From Chloroflexota bacterium (GTDB taxonomy: Bacteria; Chloroflexota; Dehalococcoidia; UBA2247; RBG-13-53-26): a stretch of 9,411 bases of DNA. The DNA lies in contig QMOF01000075.1 of assembly GCA_003650185.1 (NCBI GenBank), positions 1 through 9,411 of the forward strand, in the 5' to 3' direction. The translations under genes were made by a program, and so were the position numbers. Below the pieces are notes generated by a model. The model saw nothing but the letters and a program-made list of their open reading frames with translations. It did no database searches and had not been told where the DNA came from. Shown piece after piece: positions 1 through 6,975 of this stretch (position 1 is the stretch's first letter; each line of letters starts with the position of its first letter).

Positions 1-104
1 AGAAGGGGCAACCTGCTGAAACAGCTTCAGGAACGGGGGGTAGAGGTCAAGCCGTGGCCGGAGAGACTGGAGCTCGGCGGCTCTCCAGGCAATTACCAGC
101 TATC
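1..104 (+). other. Inverted fragment of the HdrA-like gene: probable true continuation of its coding sequence
   Basis: Frame 1 on the plus strand is open from base 1. It first repeats the 17 residues RRGNLLKQLQERGVEVK that end the intact part of the minus-strand gene. It then continues with 17 new residues, PWPERLELGGSPGNYQL, up to base 104. Uninterrupted in-frame continuation through the loop is expected if this stretch is the next part of the same gene captured in reverse orientation. From memory, GSPGNY-like segments follow this position in related large HdrA-like proteins. It is not a separate plus-strand gene: beyond 104 the reading runs into the antisense of the other arm. Confidence 0.65.
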
Positions 105-155
105 CTTGACCTCTACCCCCCGTTCCTGAAGCTGTTTCAGCAGGTTGCCCCTTCT
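1..155. repeat. Perfect 51-bp inverted repeat with 53-bp loop (probable fold-back chimera)
   Basis: Positions 1-51 are exactly the reverse complement of 105-155, and 52-104 form the loop. The right arm (105-155, minus strand) is the coding sequence of the large HdrA-like gene. The left arm reads the same residues on the plus strand and continues in frame through the loop. The same coding segment is therefore present in both orientations, which is the signature of a fold-back chimera from strand-displacement amplification or from misassembly at a contig end. A real inverted duplication cannot be excluded from this window alone. Confidence 0.9.
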
Positions 156-2999
156 TCTGGCATACTCCCCTCTCTGCTTGGGATAAGCCGTACCTACCTC
201 GGGACCGGAGACAATGCTCACCGGGTATCCCTGGGCCGCGAGCTGGTCAGCCGCCGCCAAGCCACCCAGACGGGTTCCGAGCAGCAGCACACTTCTGTCG
301 ACGCGGCGCGGCGGCGTGATCCCTGAGAGCGTTGCCCTTCCGCGAGCAACGGCCGAGGATATCAAGCCCACGGCCTTTTGGGTCGCATTGGCCGGGTCGT
401 CCTTGTGCACCCAGGCACACCGCTCGCGGATGTTGACAAACTCCAGCCCGGTGGCCTGGGGCAAGACCTCCTCCAGGTATTGGCGGCATTTTACTCGCCT
501 GTCGGTGCAACTGAAGCAAATCTGGTCCTCCCCGCAGCACCGGCAGGCAGCCACTATCACCCGGCCCAGTTGCCAGGCGGCCGCGTGGTCCGCAATGTGG
601 AGTGCACCTTTCTCGGTGCAGACCTGGGGTACTTGTTGCACGCTGAGCACTCCCGGCAAGTCAAGGGCCCTTGTACTCACCTCTGTGAAGTCGATCACCG
701 AGCTTATGCTACCACCACACTGACACAAGACCACTCCAGTGCGCCTGTTCGCCGCCTGGGAAGGCACGGCTTCGGGCTGTGGTACCTCCGAGGGAGCAGT
801 ACTTGCCACCCCGGGCAGGGCCTGTCGGCTGTCGTTCTTCAGTCCCAGGTACGCAGCAACCTCCAGGGCCAGCGCGGATGCCCTGGCCATCTCGCTCCAG
901 AAACCTCCCCCCGTTTGGCGCACGGCGTACACGCCGGCGCCCCGCACGGTTGGCCCACCTCGCCGCTGGGCAGGGTAGCCGGTGGTGCGTCCATGGGCGG
1001 CTGTATCGCCTGTGGTGAAATCGATTATCACGTCTGCGTCCAGCTCCATCTGTTCGGCTGAGTCGGCGTGGAAGACCGCCTCCAACTCACATGCCTCTAC
1101 GCATTCCATGCACCCACTGCACAGAGGGCAGTCGAGACAGCGTCCCGCCTCCCGCTGTGCCACTGCCGGTGCCAGACCGAGCGCAGTCTCCTCAAAGGTA
1201 CCGAACCTGCGGGCACGAGGGATAAATGGCATCTCTGCCCTCTTGTCGGGCGAAGCGTATCGTCCGGCAACGTCGACTTCAGCCGGTTGCGGCCTCTCCA
1301 CTCGCTCGCCTCTTCTCAAGCTGCGGCCTCTAAGACGTCTGTCGATCGACTCGGCGGCGCGCAGGCCCGCGGCCATGGCCTCGACAACATTATTGGGGCC
1401 AGCGACACAATCACCACCAGCAAAGACACCGGGCAAGCTTGTTTCCAGAGTGATGGGATCAACCTTGATGGTGGCGTCCCTGCTGTCCACGTCAAGGTTC
1501 CTTAAATTGAGCTGTGCCGAGCTTGGCCGCTGCCCGATGGCCAGCACCACGTGGTCGGCCGGAATCACATACTCAGAGCCCACTATCGGCACTGGCCTGG
1601 GACGGCCGTCCTCTTCCACTTCACCCAGTTCGATCCGCTGGCAGCGGACCCCGGTTACCCTGACGCCGTCGCCCAGGATCTCTACAGGCTGTGTGAGGTA
1701 TTGTATCGAGATGCCCTCATGCAGAGCTTCGTCTACGTCCTCTTTGACAGCGGGCATCTCCTCTATGGTGCGGCGATAGAGTATAGTCACATTCCGCCTA
1801 CTGCGTCTCCTTGCCGCTCTGGCGCAGTCCACAGCGGCATTGCCTCCTCCGATGACAACCATGTTCCGGCCTACGGTGGCCCCCACCCTCAGATTCAGCT
1901 CGAACAGCAGCGAAGTGCTGTCCACCACGCCGTCGAGGTTCTCTCCAGGGATGTTCAAACTACGGTTCTCTTGAGCACCTATGGCTACGAAGAAGGCCCG
2001 GTATCCCCTCTCTCTCAGGTCGGTGATGGTCACATCGCGGCCCACGGTAACGCCGGTCCTTATCTCGACCCCCAGGTCCTCAATGGCCTTCACCTCTCTC
2101 TCCCGGACCTCTCGGGGGAGGCGGAACCTGGGGATGCCTGTAGCCAGCATCCCGCCTACCACAGCGTGCGACTCGAAGATGGTGGGGGTGTATCCCCGGC
2201 GTGCCAGCTCCCACGCCGCAGTGAGGCCGGCCGGGCCGCTGCCCACGATGGCTATCTTTTCCTTCCGGGATCCCGCCGGAGCTTTACGCGTGTAATGTAT
2301 GCCGCCGCTGGCGTGGTCGGCCGCGAAGCGGTGCAGCGCTCTGATAAACACGGGGGCATCGACCTCGGCTCGCTTGCAGCTACCTTCACACGGGTGAGTG
2401 CACACCCGCCCCAGCACACCGGCAAGAGGCGCTGCGTCCTGTATCAAAGCGAGCGCGGCATCCACTTTGCCCCTTGACAGCAACGAGACGAAGCCGGTGA
2501 CGTTGATGCCCAGAGGGCAGGCGGCCGTACAAGGGGCAATGCCCAGCTTATCTATGGTATAGGATGATGGCACGGCATAGGCCCCCAGAAACGGTGCGTG
2601 GATAGCGCTGCGCGTCAGCTTGTGATCGTTCATCTGGACCGGTACCTTTGCTGAGCAGACCTCCGCACAACGGCCACAGCTTGTGCAGAGGTCGGTCCGT
2701 ACGTAGCGGGGGTGTTTGGTGGCCCTGACGGTGAACTCACCCCGCCTCTCCGCCATGCCGTCAACGGTGCAGTTGGTGTGAACGGTGACCAGTGGGTGAT
2801 TGGCTGACCGCAATAGCACAGGACGCTCGCGGAGGTCCTGAGTAACAGCCTGACAGCCGCTGTCATCACCAGCGGAACTCAGCTCCATGGAGGGGGTGAT
2901 CAGATCGGTCTTGACACCGAGCTGCGCCAGGACGAGGGCACACTGGGCCGCCCCCACTCCACCACCGATAATAACCGCTCTCCTAACCGGCTGTCCCAT
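93..2999 (-). CDS. Large HdrA/GltD-type fusion iron-sulfur flavoprotein, 3' end broken by a chimeric junction
   Basis: Multidomain FAD/NAD(P)/[4Fe-4S] oxidoreductase, probably cytoplasmic. The ATG at 2999 is chosen because GGAAGG lies 7 nt upstream and a Rossmann motif (IIGGGVGAAQ, residues 10-19) follows directly; it overlaps korC by 17 bp. Residues 1-120 are an HdrA-like N-terminus with a ferredoxin motif (C105, C108, C111, C115). Residues 150-560 are a complete GltD/NfnB-like module: N-terminal cysteines 157, 161, 200, 204 and 208, FAD site VGSGPAG near 252, NAD(P)H site GGGNAA at 384-389, and FAD C-terminal motif AGGDCVAGPN near 527. A cysteine-dense ferredoxin segment spans 621-637. Residues 755-890 resemble the HdrA C-terminal domain (VVLCQCG, NIRERCAWVH). 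A further Rossmann-like start (LLLGTRLGGLAAAD) is at about 905. The final residues DSW and the stop come from the fold-back junction at 104/105, so the natural protein is longer than 968 residues. Electron transfer between KOR ferredoxin and NAD(P)H or an Hdr-type partner is inferred. Confidence 0.85.
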   Translation of the reverse strand: MGQPVRRAVIIGGGVGAAQCALVLAQLGVKTDLITPSMELSSAGDDSGCQAVTQDLRERPVLLRSANHPLVTVHTNCTVDGMAERRGEFTVRATKHPRYVRTDLCTSCGRCAEVCSAKVPVQMNDHKLTRSAIHAPFLGAYAVPSSYTIDKLGIAPCTAACPLGINVTGFVSLLSRGKVDAALALIQDAAPLAGVLGRVCTHPCEGSCKRAEVDAPVFIRALHRFAADHASGGIHYTRKAPAGSRKEKIAIVGSGPAGLTAAWELARRGYTPTIFESHAVVGGMLATGIPRFRLPREVREREVKAIEDLGVEIRTGVTVGRDVTITDLRERGYRAFFVAIGAQENRSLNIPGENLDGVVDSTSLLFELNLRVGATVGRNMVVIGGGNAAVDCARAARRRSRRNVTILYRRTIEEMPAVKEDVDEALHEGISIQYLTQPVEILGDGVRVTGVRCQRIELGEVEEDGRPRPVPIVGSEYVIPADHVVLAIGQRPSSAQLNLRNLDVDSRDATIKVDPITLETSLPGVFAGGDCVAGPNNVVEAMAAGLRAAESIDRRLRGRSLRRGERVERPQPAEVDVAGRYASPDKRAEMPFIPRARRFGTFEETALGLAPAVAQREAGRCLDCPLCSGCMECVEACELEAVFHADSAEQMELDADVIIDFTTGDTAAHGRTTGYPAQRRGGPTVRGAGVYAVRQTGGGFWSEMARASALALEVAAYLGLKNDSRQALPGVASTAPSEVPQPEAVPSQAANRRTGVVLCQCGGSISSVIDFTEVSTRALDLPGVLSVQQVPQVCTEKGALHIADHAAAWQLGRVIVAACRCCGEDQICFSCTDRRVKCRQYLEEVLPQATGLEFVNIRERCAWVHKDDPANATQKAVGLISSAVARGRATLSGITPPRRVDRSVLLLGTRLGGLAAADQLAAQGYPVSIVSGPEVGTAYPKQRGEYARRRGNLLKQLQERGVEVKDSW

Positions 3000-3561
3000 C
3001 GCCCCGCCTTCCGTGCTCCAGCCCATAGCTATGACCCAGGTCGAAGGCCTTGAGGTTGAAGTCGCCTGTCCCCTCAGGCACGGAGGCCAGTACGGAGTCC
3101 CGGAGCGCCTCATACGAAACCAGGTCGCTCACAGCCGCCAGGAAGCCCAGCATCACAATATTGGCGACCACCACCCGGCCCATCTCCCGGGCCGTGCGGG
3201 TGGCCGGTACCGAGAGAGGTGCCGGATGCTGAGATGGGTCCGGAGTCACTAGATCGGGATCAATGATGACCAGAGTCCCCTCGGGGGCATTAAGCCCGTA
3301 CTTGGAATACGCCTCCTGGGCCAGAATGACCACCACCTCTGGCGACGTCACGTACGGGTAGTCTATGGGCTCCCGGGATATCACCACTTCGGCGGTGCAG
3401 GAGCCACCGCGGGCCTCCGGGCCGTAGCTCTGCGTGAAGGTGGCGAAGCCTTTGTCATAGATGGACGCTGCTTTGCCGATGATCGCACCGCACAGCACAA
3501 CGCCCTGGCCCCCAAACCCCGCTATCCGTATCTCCTTCCTGGCCATGCCCTTGCCATCCAT
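2983..3561 (-). CDS. korC: 2-oxoacid:ferredoxin oxidoreductase, gamma subunit (KorC)
   Basis: Gamma subunit of a 2-oxoacid:ferredoxin oxidoreductase, 192 residues and typical for the family. The diagnostic N-terminal motif IRIAGFGGQGVVL lies at residues 11-23, and the conserved SYGPEARGG is at 45-53. This domain helps bind the CoA/TPP-reaction machinery in the holoenzyme. The ATG at 3561 is preferred because GGAAGG (3569-3574) sits 7 nt upstream. ATGs at 3564 and 3546 and an upstream TTG at 3582 are alternatives; all keep the conserved domain. The gene begins 38 bp after korB ends, and its last codons overlap the start of the downstream flavoprotein gene by 17 bp, suggesting translational coupling. 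No missing motif is apparent. Confidence 0.93.
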   Translation of the reverse strand: MDGKGMARKEIRIAGFGGQGVVLCGAIIGKAASIYDKGFATFTQSYGPEARGGSCTAEVVISREPIDYPYVTSPEVVVILAQEAYSKYGLNAPEGTLVIIDPDLVTPDPSQHPAPLSVPATRTAREMGRVVVANIVMLGFLAAVSDLVSYEALRDSVLASVPEGTGDFNLKAFDLGHSYGLEHGRRGDGTAG

Positions 3562-3599
3562 CATTCTGCCTTCCGAATTCAAAGTCCCCTTGTCCGAAG

Positions 3600-4442
3600 C
3601 TAACGCTTCTTCTGGGCCTTCTTGAACACATTGTTCAAGTGGTCCCAGAAAGTGGGACGGTCAGTGTCGACAAACTTGCCCACCACGATAGGACCACTCA
3701 TACCGATGTCCGCCTCGCCAGGGTCCGCCCAGTTGCGCACCACACATCTCTCCTGGTAGGCGTGCAGGTGATCAAGCCCCTGGCCCTGTTTGTTCATGCG
3801 CCCGTAGACAGTGGGGCAGGGCCCGATCACCTCGATGAAACTGAAGCCCGGCTTGTTTAGCGCCTCGGCTATGGACCTTTCCAGTTGGCGCAGGTGGATC
3901 ACCGTCCAGCGAGCAACATATGTCGCTCCACTGGCAGACACCAGGCGGGGCAGGTTGAACGGTGGATCGAAGTTGCCGTAAGGCGAGGTAGAGCTGCGTG
4001 CCTCCAGGGGGGTGGTGGGCCCTAACTGCCCCCCGGTCATACCGTAATTGAAATTGTTGACGCAAATGACCGTCATGTCAATATTTCGGCGGGCAGCGTG
4101 AATGAGGTGATTGCCTCCTATGGCTACCAGGTCACCGTCCCCCGAAAAGACCACCACATCCAGATTGGGGTTTCCCAGCTTCAACCCCGTGGCGAAGGGG
4201 AGGGCCCGGCCATGGGTAGTATGGAACGAATCCAGCCTGAGGTACCCGGCTACCCGACCGGCACAGCCTATTCCCGAGACCAGCGCTATCTTGTCCGCGT
4301 CCAACCCGGCACGGTCGATAGCCCTGATGAAGCAGCCCACTGCCGGCCCGATGCCGCAACCGGCACACCAGATGTGAGGCATTCGGTCTACCCGGAGGTA
4401 GGTGTCCAGGCTCTTCTTCTGCTCGATGGTCACGCTGGTCAC
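3600..4442 (-). CDS. korB: 2-oxoacid:ferredoxin oxidoreductase, beta subunit (KorB, TPP-binding)
   Basis: Catalytic thiamine-pyrophosphate subunit, 280 residues. It would decarboxylate the 2-oxoacid on TPP and pass electrons to its [4Fe-4S] cluster. The expected cluster cysteines are present: WCAGCG (C26, C29), GIGC (C60) and GPCPT (C209). The TPP/Mg motif GDGD at 101-104 is followed by NNFNYGMTGGQ at 129-139, as in characterised homologues. The start is GTG at 4442, which overlaps the korA stop in a GTGA arrangement and has GGGAGG 7 nt upstream. The frame extends further upstream to 4541, but that part is antisense-like sequence inside korA. 2-oxoglutarate is the likeliest substrate from the four-gene order and the close KorA match; other 2-oxoacids remain possible. 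Confidence 0.94.
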   Translation of the reverse strand: MTSVTIEQKKSLDTYLRVDRMPHIWCAGCGIGPAVGCFIRAIDRAGLDADKIALVSGIGCAGRVAGYLRLDSFHTTHGRALPFATGLKLGNPNLDVVVFSGDGDLVAIGGNHLIHAARRNIDMTVICVNNFNYGMTGGQLGPTTPLEARSSTSPYGNFDPPFNLPRLVSASGATYVARWTVIHLRQLERSIAEALNKPGFSFIEVIGPCPTVYGRMNKQGQGLDHLHAYQERCVVRNWADPGEADIGMSGPIVVGKFVDTDRPTFWDHLNNVFKKAQKKR

Positions 4443-5590
4443 TGCGCCGCCTCCCTTACTGCTGTCAGGATCGCCTCGGGATGGTGTACGCCGCCGCCCA
4501 TGTGCGGCAGGAGTATGGTCCTGGCCTGCCCGCCAGCGCATCTCTCGACTTCCAGCACGATTTGCCCGTAGTTCACCTCAGGGACGACGAAGGCTCTTAC
4601 CTGAGGGGCCAACTCTCTGATGCGGTCTTCAGCGAAAGGCCAGACGGTTATCATCCGCAACAGGCCCGCTCGTATCCCCTCGTCTCGCGCCTGCTGCACC
4701 GCACGGCGAGCCACGCGCGAGGTGATGCCATAGGCACATACAACGACCTCCGCGTCCTCGGTGTACAACTCCTCCAGCCGTATGATCTCTTTTCTGTTCA
4801 CTCTGATCTTATCTACCAGCCTGCGGGCCAGCTTGTCCTGTGTTTCGGCTGTCATGACCGGGTACCCCCTTTCATCGTGGGTCAAGCCTGTAACGTGGAA
4901 GCGGTACCCCTCACCGGCTATAGCCATGGGGGGCACCAGGTCATCGCCAGGCTGATAGGGCAGGTAGTCGCCCGGGGGCACCGTGGGCCGTGGCCGCTGC
5001 ACCAGTTCCTCGGGGGCAACACGGCGCATCACTACCTTCTCGCTCATGTGCCCGACAACTTCGTCAGACATCACCAGCACCGGGACGCGGTACCGCTCCG
5101 ACAAATTAAACGCCACGATAGTCAGGTCGTATATCTCCTGGGGGGAACTGGGCACGACGGCAATTATCTCGTAGACGCCATGGGAGCCCCACCTAGCCTG
5201 CATCATATCCCCCTGGCCAATCAGGGTCGGCAGACCAGTTGAGGGCCCGGCCCGCTGTATATTGACCAGCACGCAAGGGGTTTCCAGCATCACTCCCAGG
5301 CCCAGGTTCTCCATCATCAGACTGAAGCCGGGTCCGGAGGTCGAGGTCATCGCCTTCACTCCGGCCCAGGAGGCGCCGAGCACGGCATTCATTGAGGCCA
5401 GCTCATCCTCCATCTGGACGTACACGCCCCCCACCTGTGGCAATCGCCTGCTCATCCTCTCAGCTACCTCGGTGGCCGGGGTGATGGGATAGCCAGCAAA
5501 AAAGCGACACCCTGCGCTGATGGCCCCCTCAGCACAAGCCTCGTCGCCGTTGACGAAGAACTCTCCCTCGAGCACACCGTCTTCGGTCAT
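4439..5590 (-). CDS. korA: 2-oxoacid:ferredoxin oxidoreductase, alpha subunit (KorA)
   Basis: Alpha subunit, 383 residues, supplying the pyrimidine-binding domain that completes the TPP site. It carries the family motifs FAGYPITPATEVAE (31-44), TSTSGPGFSLMMEN (82-95), NIQRAGPSTGLPT (110-122) and QGDMMQARWGSHG (126-138). It continues through an AFNLSERYRVPV segment and a C-terminal transketolase-like domain. Length and motif order match the stand-alone 2-oxoglutarate type rather than a gamma-alpha fusion. The ATG at 5590 overlaps the korD stop as ATGA, with a GGAG about 10 nt upstream. The stop overlaps the korB GTG. Tight coupling with korD and korB indicates stoichiometric translation. Confidence 0.95.
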   Translation of the reverse strand: MTEDGVLEGEFFVNGDEACAEGAISAGCRFFAGYPITPATEVAERMSRRLPQVGGVYVQMEDELASMNAVLGASWAGVKAMTSTSGPGFSLMMENLGLGVMLETPCVLVNIQRAGPSTGLPTLIGQGDMMQARWGSHGVYEIIAVVPSSPQEIYDLTIVAFNLSERYRVPVLVMSDEVVGHMSEKVVMRRVAPEELVQRPRPTVPPGDYLPYQPGDDLVPPMAIAGEGYRFHVTGLTHDERGYPVMTAETQDKLARRLVDKIRVNRKEIIRLEELYTEDAEVVVCAYGITSRVARRAVQQARDEGIRAGLLRMITVWPFAEDRIRELAPQVRAFVVPEVNYGQIVLEVERCAGGQARTILLPHMGGGVHHPEAILTAVREAAQ

Positions 5591-5874
5591 ACCGGGACTT
5601 CTCCATCCTTCTTGTCTTTATCTCCCGAGATCACGATGACGGCGAAATCGGGACAAATGGCCTCACAAAGACCACAGCCAACGCACTTGCCGTCGTCCGT
5701 AACGGCTGGCAGCAGATACCCCTTGGCGTTCATTTCCTGGCTCATAGCCAGCGCCCCTGTAGGACAGAACTCGGCGCAGTAGCCGCACCCTTTGCACCTG
5801 TCCTTGTTGATGACAACCCTCGACGGCCTGGTGGCCTTCTCATCCTGGTCGAAGGGCTTTCTCCATAACCTCAT
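5587..5874 (-). CDS. korD: Two-[4Fe-4S] ferredoxin subunit of 2-oxoacid:ferredoxin oxidoreductase (KorD)
   Basis: Small 95-residue ferredoxin-like delta subunit and first gene of the operon. It has two classical CxxCxxCxxxCP motifs: C27, C30, C33, C37 (CKGCGYCAEFCP) and C64, C67, C70, C74 (CVGCGLCEAICP). These would bind two [4Fe-4S] clusters and carry electrons from the KorAB active site to soluble ferredoxin or another acceptor. The C-terminal tail is short and lysine/aspartate rich. The ATG at 5874 lacks a strong Shine-Dalgarno; a weak AAGAGC lies upstream. The order delta-alpha-beta-gamma is common for 2-oxoglutarate synthases. The gene ends in a 4-bp overlap with korA. Confidence 0.93.
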   Translation of the reverse strand: MRLWRKPFDQDEKATRPSRVVINKDRCKGCGYCAEFCPTGALAMSQEMNAKGYLLPAVTDDGKCVGCGLCEAICPDFAVIVISGDKDKKDGEVPV

Positions 5875-6016
5875 GCGCTAGCTCTTGCTCTGGGAGATTG
5901 AGGTGGCTTCAGACGTGAAACAGCCAGACCGGTTAAGCCGGGTCGGGCACGCCAGTGGCCGACGAATGCGGCCGCGCCCTGTACCGTGCGGGTATTCGAC
6001 GGGAGACCACTTTCAC
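5875..6016 (-). other. Leader region of the kor operon with two small hairpins
   Basis: About 140 nt separate the predicted transcription start (near 6016) from the korD ATG. Read on either strand, two inverted repeats are visible: 5927-5944 (6 bp with one bulged base and a 5-nt loop) and 5957-5973 (GGCCG/CGGCC with a 7-nt loop). CGTGAAA and TTTCACG at the two ends of the leader are also complementary. No U-tract follows either hairpin, and I recognise no riboswitch family. A regulatory role is possible but unproven. Confidence 0.4.
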
Positions 6017-6022
6017 GCCCCT

Positions 6023-6051
6023 AGTATAGTGGATTTGCGATCTGGTGACAA
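6023..6051 (-). promoter_or_regulatory. Sigma70-type promoter of the kor operon
   Basis: On the minus strand, TTGTCA (6051-6046) is followed after exactly 17 bp by TATACT (6028-6023). Each hexamer matches five of six bases of the TTGACA/TATAAT consensus. The expected start is near 6016. It lies between the regulator stop and korD, in the correct orientation, so korDABC and the flavoprotein can be transcribed independently of the regulator gene. Confidence 0.75.
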
Positions 6052-6076
6052 ATTGGCAACCGACGTGCTTCAGCAG

Positions 6077-6862
6077 CTACTCCCTCAGGTCCAAGAGCTG
6101 GTAGTCCAGATTCGCCTCCCTGATCCGGGACAGCAGATGGGGAGCATCGTCGTCAGAACACACAATGACAAAGGGCAGGCCAGACCGCGCTGCTTCAACA
6201 GCCGCCTCGGCCACGCCGTACTTGTAGTCGGGTTCAACCCCAATCCGCCGCAGGGCCACTATTGCCTCAATACCTATGGCCCCAAGTAGCCCCGTTCTGC
6301 TGGTTACTTCCTGCTTTAGCGCGGTCAGGTCCACCCTGCTGGAGCCGCCCTGCTGAATCCCCGGCGTCTTCAGTACGGTGATCTTTCCCATCACCAGGTC
6401 CACAATGCCTTCGATGTTGGAGACGCCCACGTCTTCGCCTTTCCTGGCAGCGGCGACCGCTACGCCACGCGCCTTCCTTGTTGTATCGCTGGTGGCGTAG
6501 AGCAGACCTTCCTTCATCTCCAGCCCCACCACCTGGCCCTGGGAAAGGTCATGGGCCGCTATTGCCGTGCATACCGTGATGTTGGTTATTGCCTGCCCCA
6601 CCATCGCGCAGTAGTCTCGCAGGTCTCTATAGCTCTTGAGGACCCAGTTCATTCCCACGTTCGTCACTCTGTACCTTGACCGTCCGTCTGAGATTAGCCA
6701 CCCGTCCCTGGCTAGCTCCTTGATGTACTCCGACACCGCCTGTGAACTGATGTCCAGCCTCCTGGCGACATCCCTCTGTTGCACGTTGGGCTGGTTCGCT
6801 GCGATCTCCACCATTATCTGGAACTTGGTGGCCAGGTTCTTGTTTCTCAGTATTTGGACCAC
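6077..6862 (-). CDS. Winged-helix transcriptional regulator with long C-terminal domain (archaeal-type family)
   Basis: A 261-residue probable DNA-binding regulator. Residues 10-66 form a winged helix: NQPNVQQRDVARRLDISSQAVSEYIKEL holds the helix-turn-helix, and GWLISDGRSRYRVT forms the wing. The remaining 190 residues are an alpha/beta domain with conserved-looking segments such as KGEDVGVSNIEGIVDL, LLGAIGIEAIVALRRIGVEPDYKYGV and PFVIVCSDDD. This layout resembles, from memory, a regulator family common in methanogens and other archaea and scattered in anaerobic bacteria; the ligand is unknown to me. The start is GTG at 6862, since no better in-frame ATG exists; GGAGAGG lies about 11 nt upstream. 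It is directly upstream of the kor operon on the same strand, 202 bp from korD, so control of kor genes is a reasonable inference. Confidence 0.8.
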   Translation of the reverse strand: MVQILRNKNLATKFQIMVEIAANQPNVQQRDVARRLDISSQAVSEYIKELARDGWLISDGRSRYRVTNVGMNWVLKSYRDLRDYCAMVGQAITNITVCTAIAAHDLSQGQVVGLEMKEGLLYATSDTTRKARGVAVAAARKGEDVGVSNIEGIVDLVMGKITVLKTPGIQQGGSSRVDLTALKQEVTSRTGLLGAIGIEAIVALRRIGVEPDYKYGVAEAAVEAARSGLPFVIVCSDDDAPHLLSRIREANLDYQLLDLRE

Positions 6863-6891
6863 TGTAGAAAATACCTCTCCACCGGTTGGAT

Positions 6892-6916
6892 CCAGAGAAC
6901 ACGCTCACCGCTCTGG
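6892..6916 (-). other. Hairpin in the regulator gene leader
   Basis: CCAGAG (6892-6897) and CTCTGG (6911-6916) form a perfect 6-bp inverted repeat with a 13-nt loop. It lies between the predicted regulator promoter and its GTG start. It could be a leader hairpin or an operator half-site pair for autoregulation; the sequence does not say which. Confidence 0.35.
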
Positions 6917-6946
6917 TACCGCGCCGGTCGGTCTAGGCCAAGCCAT

Positions 6947-6975
6947 ATTCTACGTCCAACCCGGCAGGCTGACAA
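6947..6975 (-). promoter_or_regulatory. Sigma70-type promoter of the regulator gene
   Basis: On the minus strand, TTGTCA (6975-6970) is followed after 17 bp by TAGAAT (6952-6947), giving an expected start near 6940 and a leader of about 78 nt. The -35 hexamer and spacing are identical to those of the kor promoter. Confidence 0.65.

Noticed and set aside
54..326. Open frame on the plus strand starting in the fold-back loop
   Set aside because: It runs across the chimeric junction and then antisense to the HdrA-like gene; it has no ribosome-binding site and no family resemblance.
3000..3113. N-terminal extension of the HdrA-like gene to 3113
   Set aside because: The extra 38 residues lie inside korC in another frame and are not protein-like; the ATG at 2999 has a good Shine-Dalgarno and is followed at once by the Rossmann motif.
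4443..4541. N-terminal extension of korB to 4541
   Set aside because: The extension is arginine/proline-rich sequence overlapping korA; the GTG at 4442 overlaps the korA stop and has GGGAGG at the right distance.
5936..6016. 27-codon GTG leader peptide at the kor transcription start
   Set aside because: It would be leaderless, has no ribosome-binding site, and encodes an unremarkable Arg/Pro-rich peptide with no attenuator pattern.
5885..6289. Plus-strand 134-residue frame over the kor promoter
   Set aside because: It overlaps the regulator 3' end and the promoter on the other strand, with no start signal or recognisable domain.
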